A program made the position numbers and the translations under genes. Positions 40,540 to 51,451 of a stretch of DNA of 64,000 nucleotides are shown here, piece by piece. Location of the stretch: the NCBI GenBank assembly GCA_029216955.1, contig JANAVB010033216.1, positions 10,734,408-10,798,407 of the forward strand, written 5' to 3'. This DNA is from Iris pallida (lineage: Eukaryota; Streptophyta; Magnoliopsida; Asparagales; Iridaceae). The notes below the pieces were generated by a model that saw only the letters and a program-made list of their open reading frames with translations, was not told where the DNA came from and ran no database searches. Position 1 is the stretch's first letter. Each line of letters starts with the position of its first letter.

Positions 40540-40557
40540 TGGTGGCCCATATAAGTC
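40540..40557 (+). other. E5 primer-binding site, degraded tRNA-Ile type
   Basis: TGGTGGCCCATATAAGTC begins 8 bases after the LTR end. The first 11 bases match the E2 site; the rest has decayed. Confidence 0.55.
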
Positions 40558-40799
40558 TGTCCAAATACTACCTAGGTATTAGATTACTATTGGGGGACTT
40601 GATTAAACTAGGGAAACTTGATCACAACATAGGAAATCGGGTACATCGGGTATATTGATAGTCTATAAACACTTGTTATTTTAGGATTAGGACATTTTAA
40701 CAGTTTTCTATTTTTAGATAGTTCAGAGCACGCAACACCGGAACAGTTGATCCACCTACACTTGAGGGTTTCGAGCCTCCACTACTTTCTATCGCCCTA

Positions 40800-41490
40800 C
40801 TATCCCCATGGGTAGTACGTAGTTGACAGAGATGTTTCAAGAGTTCCTTGACACCCAAAGGGAGCAAGCCATTCTTTTCCAAGCCAGACTTGTGGATACA
40901 CTCTCCGAGCTATGGAGGACTTCTGACTTCCAGACTCCCAGACCCTTGGACTTTTTTGATACCGAGAGCATATCTTACACCGAGGAGCAGACCGAGAACC
41001 TGAAGCCGCCACTGAAGGTCATCCAAGTCACTGAGGATCCGAATCTTCTGAAGGTTGGTGCCACTAGCCAGAAGATCCAGAATGTAGTGCAAACAATAGA
41101 ACAAGACAAAAAGCTAAAGCCCAGGAGAGACATGAAGACTTATGTCGGAGATAACAGCTACTTTGGGCACGTAAAGCATCGTCGCACTCAGACAATGCTT
41201 CTTCAGCCCAACGGGAGATTCAGATTCAGTTGATGATTGTTTACAATTTCTACTACTGCTCAAGATACCACTATGACGAGTACCGTAAGAGACTGAGCCT
41301 ATGATTGTACTACGGATCGCCTGCCCATCAAGTCAAGGATTGCCCGAAGACCGTTGATCACACTACCCAAGGACAAGCACGAGGAGCATCAGGACTACAG
41401 CAAGGGGACCAACCTCTACAGATTCAACAATCACATGGAGCACTACCGCATGGACCAGCCTACGTCAGGACAGTTGAAAAGTTTAAATGA
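40800..41490 (+). pseudogene. gag: E5 gag remnant
   Basis: Open frame 40823-41233 gives MFQEFLDTQREQAILFQARL and later an acidic Lys-rich stretch, consistent with the start of a gypsy gag. Around 41305, after an in-frame stop, YYGSPAHQVKDCPK looks like a zinc knuckle that lost its first Cys. The capsid body between them is missing or unrecognisable, and no pol follows. Confidence 0.5.
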
Positions 41491-41639
41491 TTCCAGTCCC
41501 GGAGGAATACTGAAGACAGACTGAAGGCAGAAGGCTTCTTTTACATGGTTGGAGAAAACCATGTATCTTGATTCGCAATCCAGTCTTCCCTTAAATTTCT
41601 CTTAAGCACCTAGATCATCTCTTGAAACTTCTTATTTTC

Positions 41640-42520
41640 TATTTTGAAACCTTGGTTGATGTTCAAAACTTATTTCGAGATATTGTTTCCCATTCGACAA
41701 ACTTGTGTCAGATTCATAATTCTATAATTGTTTGGAATCCACTATTCGATGCCCTGTTTCGTATTCATTAATTATGGCTTTGTTTTTGGCTTCCATTTGA
41801 AAATTTTCTATTCGAACCATGTGCTATTTGAGATTTTATTCCTATCCGAAATTTTATTTTGAAACTTGTCCCCAATTAAAACATTGTTTGAATCTTCACT
41901 CCTATCTTGACACTTGCTTGAAATTCAGTCCCTATTCGAGACATCGTTTGAAGATTTTATTTTCTATTTTGATACTTTAACTAGTTTCCTATATGAATTC
42001 TATTTCCTATTCATGATTTATTTTCTGTTCGAGATTGATCTCTATTCGCGATTTTGTTTCGACCATATTTAAGAAATTGCTTGTTCCATATTCATGATTC
42101 AGAACCTTGTATCCTATTCGTTGATTGATATTCCTCCATTCACTCTTTGTAAACTTGTTTCTTATTCAAAATTTATATTCAAGATTTTGTATCCTATTTG
42201 TGACTTTGTTGATGCCTGATTTTCTATCTAAGATTTGATTCCTGTTGAAATTCCTTTTTCATTCGAGGTATTGTTCGAGACTTCGTTATCGTTCGAGATT
42301 TTGTTATACATTGATTCATGTACAAGATTTTTGGTCCTTATTTTGAGACTTTGCCTTCTATCTGATACCATGCTTCTATGCAACCTTCGCGACTTTGTTA
42401 CTTATTCGGGATTATGTTCCCTATACGGAATTTTGTTACCATTCTAGATATCACTTGAGATACCGTTTATTATTTAAAACTTCTCTTCCTGTCCGAGATT
42501 TAAAATCTCCTTATTTGCCC
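41640..42520. repeat. Degenerate minisatellite in the E5 interior
   Basis: Roughly 30-40-bp units on the theme TTCCTATTCGAGATTTTGTT recur in many variants (CTATTCGAGACATCGTTTG, GTTCGAGATTTTGTTATAC). It fills the place where pol would be. Open frames are rich in Phe, Leu and Ser and show no domain. The following 43100-43860 repeats TTGATCATG and TGATC words more loosely. Confidence 0.65.
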
Positions 42521-42680
42521 TTTGTACTTACTACTCTGTGATTAGATCCCTTATTGCTTCTTATACCTAATAAACTCTTGTATTCTAACAGTCAGGTAAC
42601 CTCACCATTTTCGTGACTTGGACTATTGAAACCCATTTTGAATTCCTTAAAACTCTTTTTTAATTCCTATGTATAAGGTT

Positions 42681-43085
42681 GAGAGACTATTCGATGACCT
42701 ACTAGGGTATGACAGTTGTGCGCTACATCCATTATCTGGATTATGGAGACTGAGGGTTCACTGTAGCCAGCAGCGCACTGGCGAGGCATGAACTCTAAGC
42801 TGAAGTAATTTCAGACATTCATAGGTTTTCGGGTATTATTGAGACTTTATCCTAAATTATTCATACCTTGACCTCTCGAGTTGCTTCTTCAATGATTGTT
42901 GGAAAATGGATAAAGTTGATAGAATATTCGATGACATATTGTTATTCAAGTCAAGGAGCCGAAAGTCGACTGCAGTCAGATACATACTGGCGGGGTAGGG
43001 ATTCTAAGTTAAGTGATTCAAATATATATATGTTCTCGGATACCATAGAGACTATATTCTCTTTTCATATAATTATTGATTTTGG
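42681..43085. repeat. Diverged ~237-bp duplication in the E5 interior
   Basis: TATTCGATGAC ... TGCAG.CAG...CA.ACTGGCG.GG ... AACTCTAAG / GATTCTAAG ... TATTGAGACT / CATAGAGACT occurs at about 42685-42855 and again at about 42922-43078. Confidence 0.5.
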
Positions 43086-43886
43086 AGAATCGCAAATCCT
43101 TGCATGTTCACCTTGATAGTTTTCACACATTGTCTAAATCAACCCTTGCAATTTTCTTTCTTGTATTTATCGTTGGATCATTCAATTTTCTCAAATAGAC
43201 ATTGCTAGATTTTGATTATGTTTTACTAGAATTTATTCGTACCTATATTGATCATGTTTTGCCTGAACTTCAATTTTGATCCTACCTATCTAACATTGAT
43301 TTCCCTATCGTGCTAAAATTTTTAGTTTCGATCATGCTTAGAAGATCGTGCTTTCATGAGTTTATTTCTCTAAGTCACAATTAAAATCCATGACACCTTA
43401 TGCCTATTTAGACTCTTGATCATTGTTAGATCATTTTAATTCAGCTACTGAACAAAATTATCATACTTTATCTTAATTAAACTTTGTTTCACTTCGTGCC
43501 TGACCAATTGGATCGTTATTGATCATACCATTTTACCGTTTGTTTTATCATGCTAAGTCATTCCAAATCCTATCTCTAATCATATCTAGATAATCTTGAT
43601 CTTGCCTATATTCTATAATGACTATTTTGTATCTATCAACCATGCTGATGATTTGAATTCCGTTTTGATCATGGTGTGGATCATGACTATTTTTGTCCTA
43701 TTTTCCATCGTGCCTCAACTTTGATTTGGATCCTGTTTAGTTGATTGTGCCAAATAAATTACTCTTCTAAGTCATGACTAGATTCGATTCTATGGCATGT
43801 CTAGAGTAGTTGCTTAGTCTCAAATTTTACTTTTGATTGCTTAACCATGTTTACATTACTTTTGAATTTCAAGGACAAAATTTTCT

Positions 43887-43898
43887 AGAGGGGAGATT
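43887..43898 (+). other. E5 polypurine tract
   Basis: AGAGGGGAGATT directly precedes the 3' LTR start TGTAAACC and follows TTCAAGGACAAAATTTTCT, the conserved pre-LTR block of this group. Confidence 0.65.
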
Positions 43899-46800
43899 TG
43901 TAAACCTACTTTTTAAATTTTGTGGAATTTAAAAGTTTTTCCTGATTTAAGTTGTTTAAATAAATAATCTAATTCATTTTAATTCCCAATGTTATTTGAA
44001 TAATGAGAGATTGGAATTTATTTGCTTAGGTATTTAACTCACTAGTTATTTATAAGTAACCTGGGTGGTCCACCCTTTTCTAACAAACTTTCAAACAGAA
44101 ATTAGGATGTTTGTGTAATTGGTTGGTGGAGGGACTATTTGCACATTTGCCAACTAATTGTTGTATTTATTAAGCCTGACTGAGGAGAGAGACTCCCCAA
44201 CTTTATCCATTTCTTCATTCCTTCAAAACTGAGCTCACCCCTTTTCTTCCCCAAATGTGAGCAGTCGAACCATAACCATAACCCTAATCCCGACCATGGC
44301 AGCCATTCCTACTGCCGTGGCTGACAAGGTGTCCTCTTAGTGTCAACACGAGAACCCTGAGGAGCTTCTCCGAGGGTGCGACTACTCCGGCGGCATATTT
44401 CGTGGCGATGCATCCTCGTCCTCAACAATCGACCGCAGTGATGGTGCGACTACATTCGGTGCTCTTCGTGGCTACGGATGATCAGCTTCCAGTTGAAGTT
44501 CCTAGGCGGTGATCGACCACTCCAGCGGTGACGACAGGACTTGCTTCTCCAGCGACTGAACCGGCTCGACGATGTGCAGTTCTCGGTGAGCTTAGCGATA
44601 TGTGACCGACGGTTCCCTTTTTCGACGTCAGAGACGATGGTGGCGGCTCTTGATCAGTCTCTCGGCGACCAGAGGCAACGACGAGTGTTTTCTTGGCGGC
44701 GCCGACTTCGCGATGTTCTCGACGTTCGACAGCAGCGAGTTCGTCCACAACGAGACAATCGGTGGCAGAGAGCTTTCTCGACGACACGCTCTTTCCTCCT
44801 CCGCGAGCTCGCTATTTCTGATCTGGCTAACGATCTCACCTGGTAAGAAATCGACTCGATTCAAATTTTAATTCAGATCTAGGGATGGATCTGGTATATT
44901 TATGATGATCGGTCAGTGGATTCTTTACTTTGGCTTGGACTTATTAAAGGAAGCGATCGAGAGAGCAGTGGCCGATCGAAAAGTGCATAGAATTTTGGAT
45001 TATAATCGATGGTGAGTATTTGGCTCTTGTATTCTTAATTTTCTTACATTTTCTGGAGGAAGCATCCGCATCCATCTGACACTTGGTTTTTTTTTCTATA
45101 TATTGAACTTGTTCATGGAAATGCCTCAGTGAACCGCCCTACGCACAACCGAGTTCATGGATCGTGTTCGATACTTGGGATGTGTTCTTGATTCTGACGA
45201 TTCTTTCTTCCAGGTATTATGTTATCATCCTTTTGATTGAACTCTACATCAGTTGTTGAGTGCGGGTGGTGTTGGCGGTCTAGCGTGATCGGTGTGCGTG
45301 TTCAAGTATGGATTATGTCCTTGTTGCCAACTCTTTCGTGTACAGTTGTATAGCTGTGTCCGTGAGTACGTCCAGGAAGTGGCAATGTCCAGATAGCTGT
45401 ACATGTTCAAGATTCAGTTCGTGTCGGGTCCAGCCTATTGGGGTCGTGTGCATAGTCAATCTGGACTAGATTTGGAGGTGGCCGAATAGTAGGGTTCAGA
45501 CAGAATGAAGTAAACTATTTTCAATTAAATAAATTCTATTTTAAATCTAATTGTTGTATAATTTCCTACAATAGTTCAATATGGTTGTATATTATGTTGA
45601 GAGCTTGGAATTGTATATATATATTTTCTCATTGGTTGTATATATTTTTCCTTTCTAAACCTTCAATTTTATTGTTGAAGTAACTGTGGGAGTTCATTGC
45701 GTCGTTTGGTTTCTGTAAAAGTTGATAGTAGCTGTAGATGTTCAAAGGAGCTTTTGGTCTTGAGTTGATTCTTGGTGTGTTGGTTATTAGCAGATTTCTA
45801 TATTAGCTATTTTAATATGATGTTGCTAGAAAGCTTCAGGGAAGTATACTAACGCTAGAGTGGGTTGGTTGTGCTCAGAGGTGGGTTGCATGTTTATATT
45901 GATGCTGGGAAGTGAATGCTTAGTTAGGTGAAGCATTCGAATGGGTTATACATGGTTGCTAGGAAGAAGTTGGTGTTGAGTAGTATATGTAATTACTAGC
46001 TTTGACAAACTGGAATGGGGATTTAGTGCAGTATAATAGGATTGGGTTTAAGACTCTCTATACATTTTATAAAGTCTTAATAAGTGTAAATTCAAGACTG
46101 AGATTTATTTCCTTGAACTGGAATTTGTGGAGTTGTGTGGTGTTGCCGAGTGGAATATCAGGTTTTTCTTAGTCTACAGTGGTTGGGATTGGGCTGTGTT
46201 TTGGGCCGGGCTAGTATCCAATATTATATTGCGTGTTAAAATCATTCTTATGGGATATTTAGCCATTGGTTTCTTATTTGTAGTTGTATTACTATAGAAG
46301 TCTATGTATCACAAGTATATGCTTAAGGCTGTCTTAATTAATCACTGGAGCTAGTCTTATAAAAATTGTGGTTATTTTAATGTATAAATTATCCTTGCTA
46401 GTTAAGCCATTTATGAGATAATTTAGTACTAACCCATAAATGGTTGATTGAGTTAGAAATAAAGGTATTTAGATAAATTATAATTAACCAACTTGTAATC
46501 ATTAAATAGGAGGACATCCAGTTTTACTACCCATACTTGATCACCCTGAGCAAGGCAAGTATACTCCTCGGATTTGTCTATTACTTCATGTCTTGTACTT
46601 TTCATCTTGGACACGATATTACACGATATGGCCTTGTACTCTTGATTTATGTTCCATGTACTTTACTTGTGTCTGAGGAGGGGAAATACTATAGATCTGT
46701 GATCAAACCCGAGTTACAATTCATGTGAATAGCTTAGGTCTCGCACCGTGCACACGGGACCTAAGCTTTACCATTATTCATGTTCCCTGTTCTACCCAAG

Positions 46801-47377
46801 CCGATCACACATTCTGGATGTATTTCGATATTTTGCACATGTCAGGTTCCTTGTACATTTCATGTTCCCTGTTTTTTCTGTATTTACTTTTCATTATTCA
46901 TGTTCTTATTTCCCGTACTTTATATTTTATGTTCTCCTGTACTCATTTCTATATCATGATGTTTTCTTGTTCATTTCCCTGGATATACTTAGCTCCGCTC
47001 CTGACTAGGATATGTTGCAGGTGTACTTGCAGGATATTGTTCTACCTTATGAGCCAGAGCCCGGGATCTTAGCTAAGCAGGATGGAGCCATGACTTAGCT
47101 TGAGGTATCAGGTTTAGATTGTTTTAGCTCTTCTTCTAGATATTGCATGTTGTGAGTTCATAGTATTTTTTTTCTTGTTGTCTCTAGTACTTTATGATAT
47201 TATGATCGGTAGATTATGGTGATCACTCTGGGAACGTTTTATAGATGTTATGATTGTGCACATTCATGTTTATCTGGTTAGATTTTCCTAGCTTGGTACA
47301 GCTTACTTCATCGTGTCTAACGACGAAGGCTGGGCGTGTCCGACTCGTGTCCGATTATTCGGGAGTGGGTCGTGACA
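43899..47377 (+). repeat. E5 3' LTR
   Basis: 3479 bp, TGTAAACC to GGTCGTGACA. It holds an AT-rich U3, then a GC-rich block (44270-44846) ending in a splice-donor-like ACCTGGTAAGAAATC, then an AT-rich body. Confidence 0.85.
44270..44846 (+). other. GC-rich exon-like leader block of the E5 3' LTR
   Basis: After CTTTTCTTCCCCAAATG the DNA becomes GC-rich and contains an ATG (44296) opening a 14-codon frame, MAAIPTAVADKVSS. It then runs through overlapping open frames with no domain. It ends at a good splice-donor match (GT at 44844). It resembles a leader exon, but this is inference. Confidence 0.35.
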
Positions 47378-48564
47378 TTATCCAACAGCCATCCCTCAGA
47401 TTTTACTATGATACAGCTACCAAAATGCTATACCGATGTTCTTATGACGGGCTACTGTTACGATGTTTATCAGACACAGAAGCCAAACATGCACTACGTG
47501 AGGCTCACGATGGAATTTGTGGTGCACACCAATCAGGCCCCAAATTACAAAATTGCCTCAGGCGAATGGATTATTATTGGCCAACGATAATAGCAGATGT
47601 TGTTGAATATGCAAAGAAGTGTAGGGCTTGTCAGTTCCACGTCGATTTTATTCATCAACCTTCGGAGTTTCTACACCCGATGGTGGCATCTTGGCCTTTT
47701 AAAGCCTGGGGTATGGACGTCATCGTGCCAATCAGCCCGTCATCCTCCAGAGGACATCGATTTATCCTAGCTATAACGGATTACTTCTCCAAATGGGCGG
47801 AAGCTATACCGCTCATCGAAGTAAAGACATCGAATGTAATCATTTTCATCAAACATCACATTATCTACCGCTTCGGCCTACCTCGCAGGATCATCCGTAA
47901 TAATGGTCCATAATTAACGAGCGATGCATTCTATCGGTTCTGCGATAAGAATCGAATTCACAATGTAGCCTCTACCGCTTACAATCCAGCAGCTAATAGA
48001 TTAGCATAAGCCTTCAATAAGACTATCATTAAACTTATCAAGAAGTTCGTGTCTTCATACAAGCACGATTGGAATGAGAAGCTCGGTGAATGTCTCTAGG
48101 CATATCGTACAATGGTTCGGACTCCAACATGCATTACGCCATTCTCTCTGGTTTATGGGAGTGAAGGAGTTCTTCTCCTCGAAATTCAGATTTTTTCTCT
48201 TCGAGTAGACTTAGCCAGTGAGTTGAATGTCGAAGAAAGTTACCGTAGCGACTACAAGAGCTGGAAGCGCTAGACGAAAAATGTTTATTATCTCAACAGC
48301 GTCTTGAGCTATACCAAGCATGCCTTTCTAGAGCCTTTAATAAAAAGGTGAAAAAAAATCTTTCAAATTGGCGATCTGGACTTAACAGTGAGAAGACCAA
48401 TGGTCATGACGTAGAAGACAAAAGGAAAATTTTAGCCTAAATGGGAAGGTCCTTTCTTTATAGAATTAGTGTATTCTAACGGTGCGTAACGACTAACCAA
48501 GCCTGATGGTGACTTGCTTATGATGCCGATCAACGACAAGTTCCTGAAAAAATATTATGTGTAA
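47378..48564 (+). pseudogene. pol: E6 Tat-type integrase, C-terminal part of pol (dead)
   Basis: The HHCC finger is visible (EAHDGICGAH and CRACQ), followed by WGMDVIVPI with the first catalytic Asp and TDYFSKWAEAIP. The second catalytic site reads IIRNNGP, where Asp is expected before NG, so it is mutated. The third (Glu) falls in ANRLA followed by a stop. Further stops at 47911, ~48007 and ~48098 and frameshifts near 48240-48480 break the rest. The end MPINDKFLKKYYV then TAA at 48564 looks like the natural C terminus. It cannot be an active integrase. Confidence 0.85.
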
Positions 48565-48601
48565 TATTCATGTACAGCGTTCACACTTACCCTGTTTTAA
48601 G

Positions 48602-49142
48602 CATGTAAATGGACAGTACAATGTTTACGTGATTCGAAAAATCATCAAACTATTATCCGTATTTTAAGAGTCTTGGATACGCCATGGATAATAGGTCCTC
48701 TAAAAAAAGATTCTCCAGTGGAATTATCTTTATTTTGGACTCTGCCCAAACTCGATCTTATGAAAACGGTCACGTCCATATTACCTCTGAACTATTTTTC
48801 GATAATTATTTCTCAGCGGAATAATTAAGAAATGTCTTGCCACGTCCATACAACCTCAAAGCAAATATTCGTCAAAGATAATCACGTTCATATTACCTCT
48901 GAATTATCCACTCCTACCTAATATTATATATCCGACCACGTCCATATTACCTATGGTCAGATATAGAACATCTTCTGCTATTACGTCCTCATTACCTCTG
49001 TTAGCAGTTTCTTTCAACTTATTATCTATGTTCGAGAATCTTGAACTTATATAAAACAGATAATAAGTCCATATCAAATTCTCCAGCAGAATATCCAATA
49101 GAAATATTATTACGTCCACACTACCTCTCGTTATGATATTTC
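48602..49142. repeat. Series of hairpins with conserved loop cores downstream of E6 integrase
   Basis: Core ACGTCCATATTACCTCTG (variants at 48771, 48841, 48883, 48938, 48983, 49111) is flanked each time by a different short inverted repeat, e.g. GATAAT/ATTATC, ATATCCGACC/GGTCAGATAT, CTGCTA/TAGCAG, GAAATAT/ATATTTC. A second core TTCTCCAG(T/C)(G/A)GAA occurs at 48711, 48810 (variant TCTCAGCGG) and 49079, again between stems (AAAGAT/ATCTTT, AATTATT/AATAATT). A third class has long stems, CTATTATCC/GGATAATAG (48650, 48686) and ACTTATTATCT/AGATAATAAGT (49017, 49058). Confidence 0.7.
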
Positions 49143-49269
49143 AAAAACTACATTCATAAGTTTCGAAGGCCAAAAGATTCTTTATTAAAAATGCCTCTTA
49201 AAAAACAGAGAAAAAGAAAAAAGGTACAAGAGTCTTTATGGCCCAAATAAGCCAATTATAAAATAAGAT

Positions 49270-49455
49270 TTAAGGGGTACACAACTGATTGATGCTGTCC
49301 CTTAAAGCCGTTATCACAGTCTGAGACTTGACAGTGGCACGACAGCATGCTTCTTCTTGCCGAACGGCTTCATCCTTGAAGGGGATCAACTTCACATGCT
49401 CCCCCTCCAACTTCACTAGTTGTTCTTTCAACTGGTCTGAAGTTGTTGTTGGCAC
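49270..49455 (-). CDS. Small antisense open frame downstream of Tat pol (uncertain)
   Basis: A 61-codon frame beginning MPTTTSDQLKEQLVKLEGEH, highly charged and probably helical or coiled coil, lies antisense between the integrase and the LTR cut-off. Some Tat-lineage elements carry antisense frames in this position (family knowledge). I do not recognise the protein; it may be a truncated piece or chance. Confidence 0.3.
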   Translation of the reverse strand: MPTTTSDQLKEQLVKLEGEHVKLIPFKDEAVRQEEACCRATVKSQTVITALRDSINQLCTP

Positions 49456-49737
49456 AGTTTATTTTGATAACATTAAAAGCATCTTCGTAGTCTAGTTTTC
49501 TCTGTCTTCAGATTGATATTAATTCAGAAGCTCTACTACATAAAGTCTGTCCATTCAAGACAAGTCATCACAGCCTTGAAGACTGAAGCAAAGACCGGCG
49601 ATCCTTGAAAGACGGCTCTCTACACTTCAAGATTTCGAGTCTGTACAAGGTCTAGGTCTTTCTGTAAAGCACTTAAGGTTGGATGACAAAACTAAAAGCC
49701 TTCTATTCTTCCAGTCAAAAATTAATGTGTTAGAGAA

Positions 49738-50150
49738 CGGCATACCGACGGTATACTACGGCATACCGACGGTATACCATTTTCATTGGCCACATAACGT
49801 TCTGTGACAAATATTGGCATACCGACGGTATACTCCGACATACCGACGGTATACCGTTTTGTGAGCCATAAAATGTTCTGTGACAAACATCGGTATACCG
49901 ACGGTATACTATGGCATACCGACGTTATACCGTTTTGTTTAGTCACAAAATGTTCTGTGACAAACATCGGTATACTGACGACATACCACGGCATACCGAC
50001 GGTATACCGTTTTACGAAATTTGATTTTTGAATGTATGAATACTAGCATTAAATGCCAGCATTAAATGCTCGTAATGGATATAATTATGACTGTTACTAT
50101 TCAGAATGGCATATCGACGGTATGCCGGGCCGTACCGACGGTATGTCATC
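49738..50150. repeat. Near-palindromic GGTATACCGACGGTATACC repeats in the E7 U3
   Basis: About ten copies occur as pairs (near 49738, 49814, 49890, 49968 and 50105), pairs about 76 bp apart, the last at a larger gap. Each half, GGTATACCG, is the reverse complement of its partner around a GAC centre. Linkers repeat CGTTTTGTGAGCCATAAAATGTTCTGTGACAAA in shortened or altered forms. Further downstream AGCATTAAATGCT, itself nearly palindromic, occurs three times (50043, 50054, 50165). Confidence 0.85.
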
Positions 50151-50195
50151 TGGGCTGTATCCAGAGCATTAAATGCTACCTACTCTTGGTTTCCT

Positions 50196-50202
50196 TATAA
50201 AA
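50196..50202 (+). promoter_or_regulatory. TATA box of the E7 LTR
   Basis: TATAAAA in CCTTATAAAAGGAAG, about 470 bp into the LTR and just downstream of the palindromic repeats. Confidence 0.65.
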
Positions 50203-50680
50203 GGAAGTCTTCCCTCTCTTGAAGACTTATCCACTCTTTGCCATAAATTTTCCAACAACCAAGAGCTCCACAATTAACCTCTACACAAGCTTTTAATTGT
50301 CATCCATTCCCAAAGTGCTATAGTATTCAAGAGTTGTACCTTTCGAACTTCAAGCGTTAGAAGATCAACAAGTTCTCTTCCTTTCCTTTTGAAGTTGGCG
50401 AGCCTTCGTAAGAAAACTTGTGTGTAAGGAGTTGGCGAGTTCTTCGGATCCAAAATCGTATTGAAGTTGGCAAGTTCTTCGGATCCATACTCGTGTGTAC
50501 TATTTTAATAAATAGTGGATTTAAGCCGGAGAGAGTTCCGGGACAGGATTGCCTCTATAGTGGATACCAGGATACATCGCACATTTGATTTTCTCTCTCT
50601 CTCTTTTTAATTGATGAATATTGCTTGTTGTATTTAAATTATTTTATTTCCCTATTTACCCCCCTCTAGGGTTCTACAAT

Positions 50681-50692
50681 TGGTATCAAAGC
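50681..50692 (+). other. E7 primer-binding site (tRNA initiator Met)
   Basis: TGGTATCAAAGC, one base off the usual TGGTATCAGAGC, 2 bases after the LTR. Confidence 0.85.
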
Positions 50693-50732
50693 TTTGTTCT
50701 CTTTATTTGGATTTACACCTATAGAGTGATCC

Positions 50733-51451
50733 ATGGCCACTAACCCTAGTATCAACACTTTCCATAATGAGGGACACTCCACAAATAGGCCTCCCCTATT
50801 TGATGGAACCAACTATAACTACTGGAAGATTAGGATGTGCATTTATCTGAAGTCCATAGATTTTGACTTATGAGATTGTGTGATAAATGGTCTTCCTACT
50901 CCTTCCTGAGTTATTGAGGATGTAGTTTCTGACACCCTTAGAGACAAACTCACTGAGAATGTCAAGAAGCTTGTTAGTCGAGATGCCAAAACTATGAACG
51001 CTTTTTATTGTGCTCTCGATAGCAGTGAATTCAATAGAATCTCTACTTGCAAGACTTCAAATAAAATTTGGAAGTTGCTTGAAGTCACACACGAGGGTAC
51101 ATCACAAGTAAAAGAATGAAGATTAGTAGACTCACACAAGAATATGAAACTTTTAAGATGAAACAAGATGAGTCTATTTCTTGCATGTTCACTCATTTTG
51201 ATGATATCATTAATCCTCTTTCTTCTCTTGGTAAGTAATATCCTGTTCATGAAAAGATCAGAAAGATTCTCAGAGGATTGACCAAATGATGGAGTCCTAA
51301 AGCTACCGCCATCATTGAAAGGAATGACTTGACAGTCATGAACATTGAGACCCTCATGGGGAAGCTTATGACTCATGAACTTGACATGAAAGATCAAAAA
51401 GAATCTCCCATGCAAGAGAAGGAGACGGAGAAGGCCAAAGAGAAGGAGAAG
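50733..51451 (+). pseudogene. gag: E7 gag, N-terminal part (broken)
   Basis: Starts MATNPSINTFHNEGHST and continues with RPPLFDGTNYNYWKIRM, the copia gag signature. Stops interrupt it where Trp is expected (after IDFDL, after PTPS, after GLTK) and again after SSLGK. A frameshift lies near 51115, after EGTSQVKE. The part after the shift includes EYETFKMKQDESI and the Lys/Glu-rich KEKEKEK tail at which E8 inserted. Confidence 0.85.

Larger units (their letters stand above)
37893..47377 (+). mobile_element. E5: Del/Tekay-like element, 5' LTR truncated, pol absent
   Basis: LTRs at 37893-40531 and 43899-47377 match closely, but the left one lacks the first ~855 bp (counterpart 43899-44754). A degraded tRNA-Ile-type primer site and a polypurine tract are present. 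The interior keeps only gag traces. On the right it abuts Tat integrase sequence (E6) mid-gene, so E5 inserted into E6. The left flank is unrelated, so no target duplication can be checked and a deletion must have removed the left edge. Confidence 0.8.
47378..49727 (+). mobile_element. E6: Tat-lineage Ty3/gypsy remnant
   Basis: Integrase sequence starts directly at the E5 edge and runs into a long 3' non-coding region with hairpins and a small antisense frame. This is cut at 49728 by the SIRE-type LTR. Integrase words such as GICGAHQSGPKL and CRACQFH are typical of the plant Tat lineage, which often carries a long region between pol and the 3' LTR. Confidence 0.75.
49728..50678 (+). repeat. 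E7 5' LTR
   Basis: TGTTAGAGAACGG to AGGGTTCTACA, 951 bp, fixed on the right by the primer site. The left edge is set by the TG and could be 49726. It carries the GGTATACCGACGG repeats in U3, a TATA box, and CTCTCTCTCT near the end. Confidence 0.75.

Noticed and set aside
40823..41233. Intact small host gene of 136 codons
   Set aside because: It lies just after an E5 primer site in the gag position and is followed by a broken zinc knuckle, so it is a gag remnant.
49738..50010. Possible CRISPR-like array of evenly spaced repeats
   Set aside because: It is in plant DNA inside an LTR, the linkers are themselves repeated rather than unique, and no cas gene exists. It is a U3 repeat.
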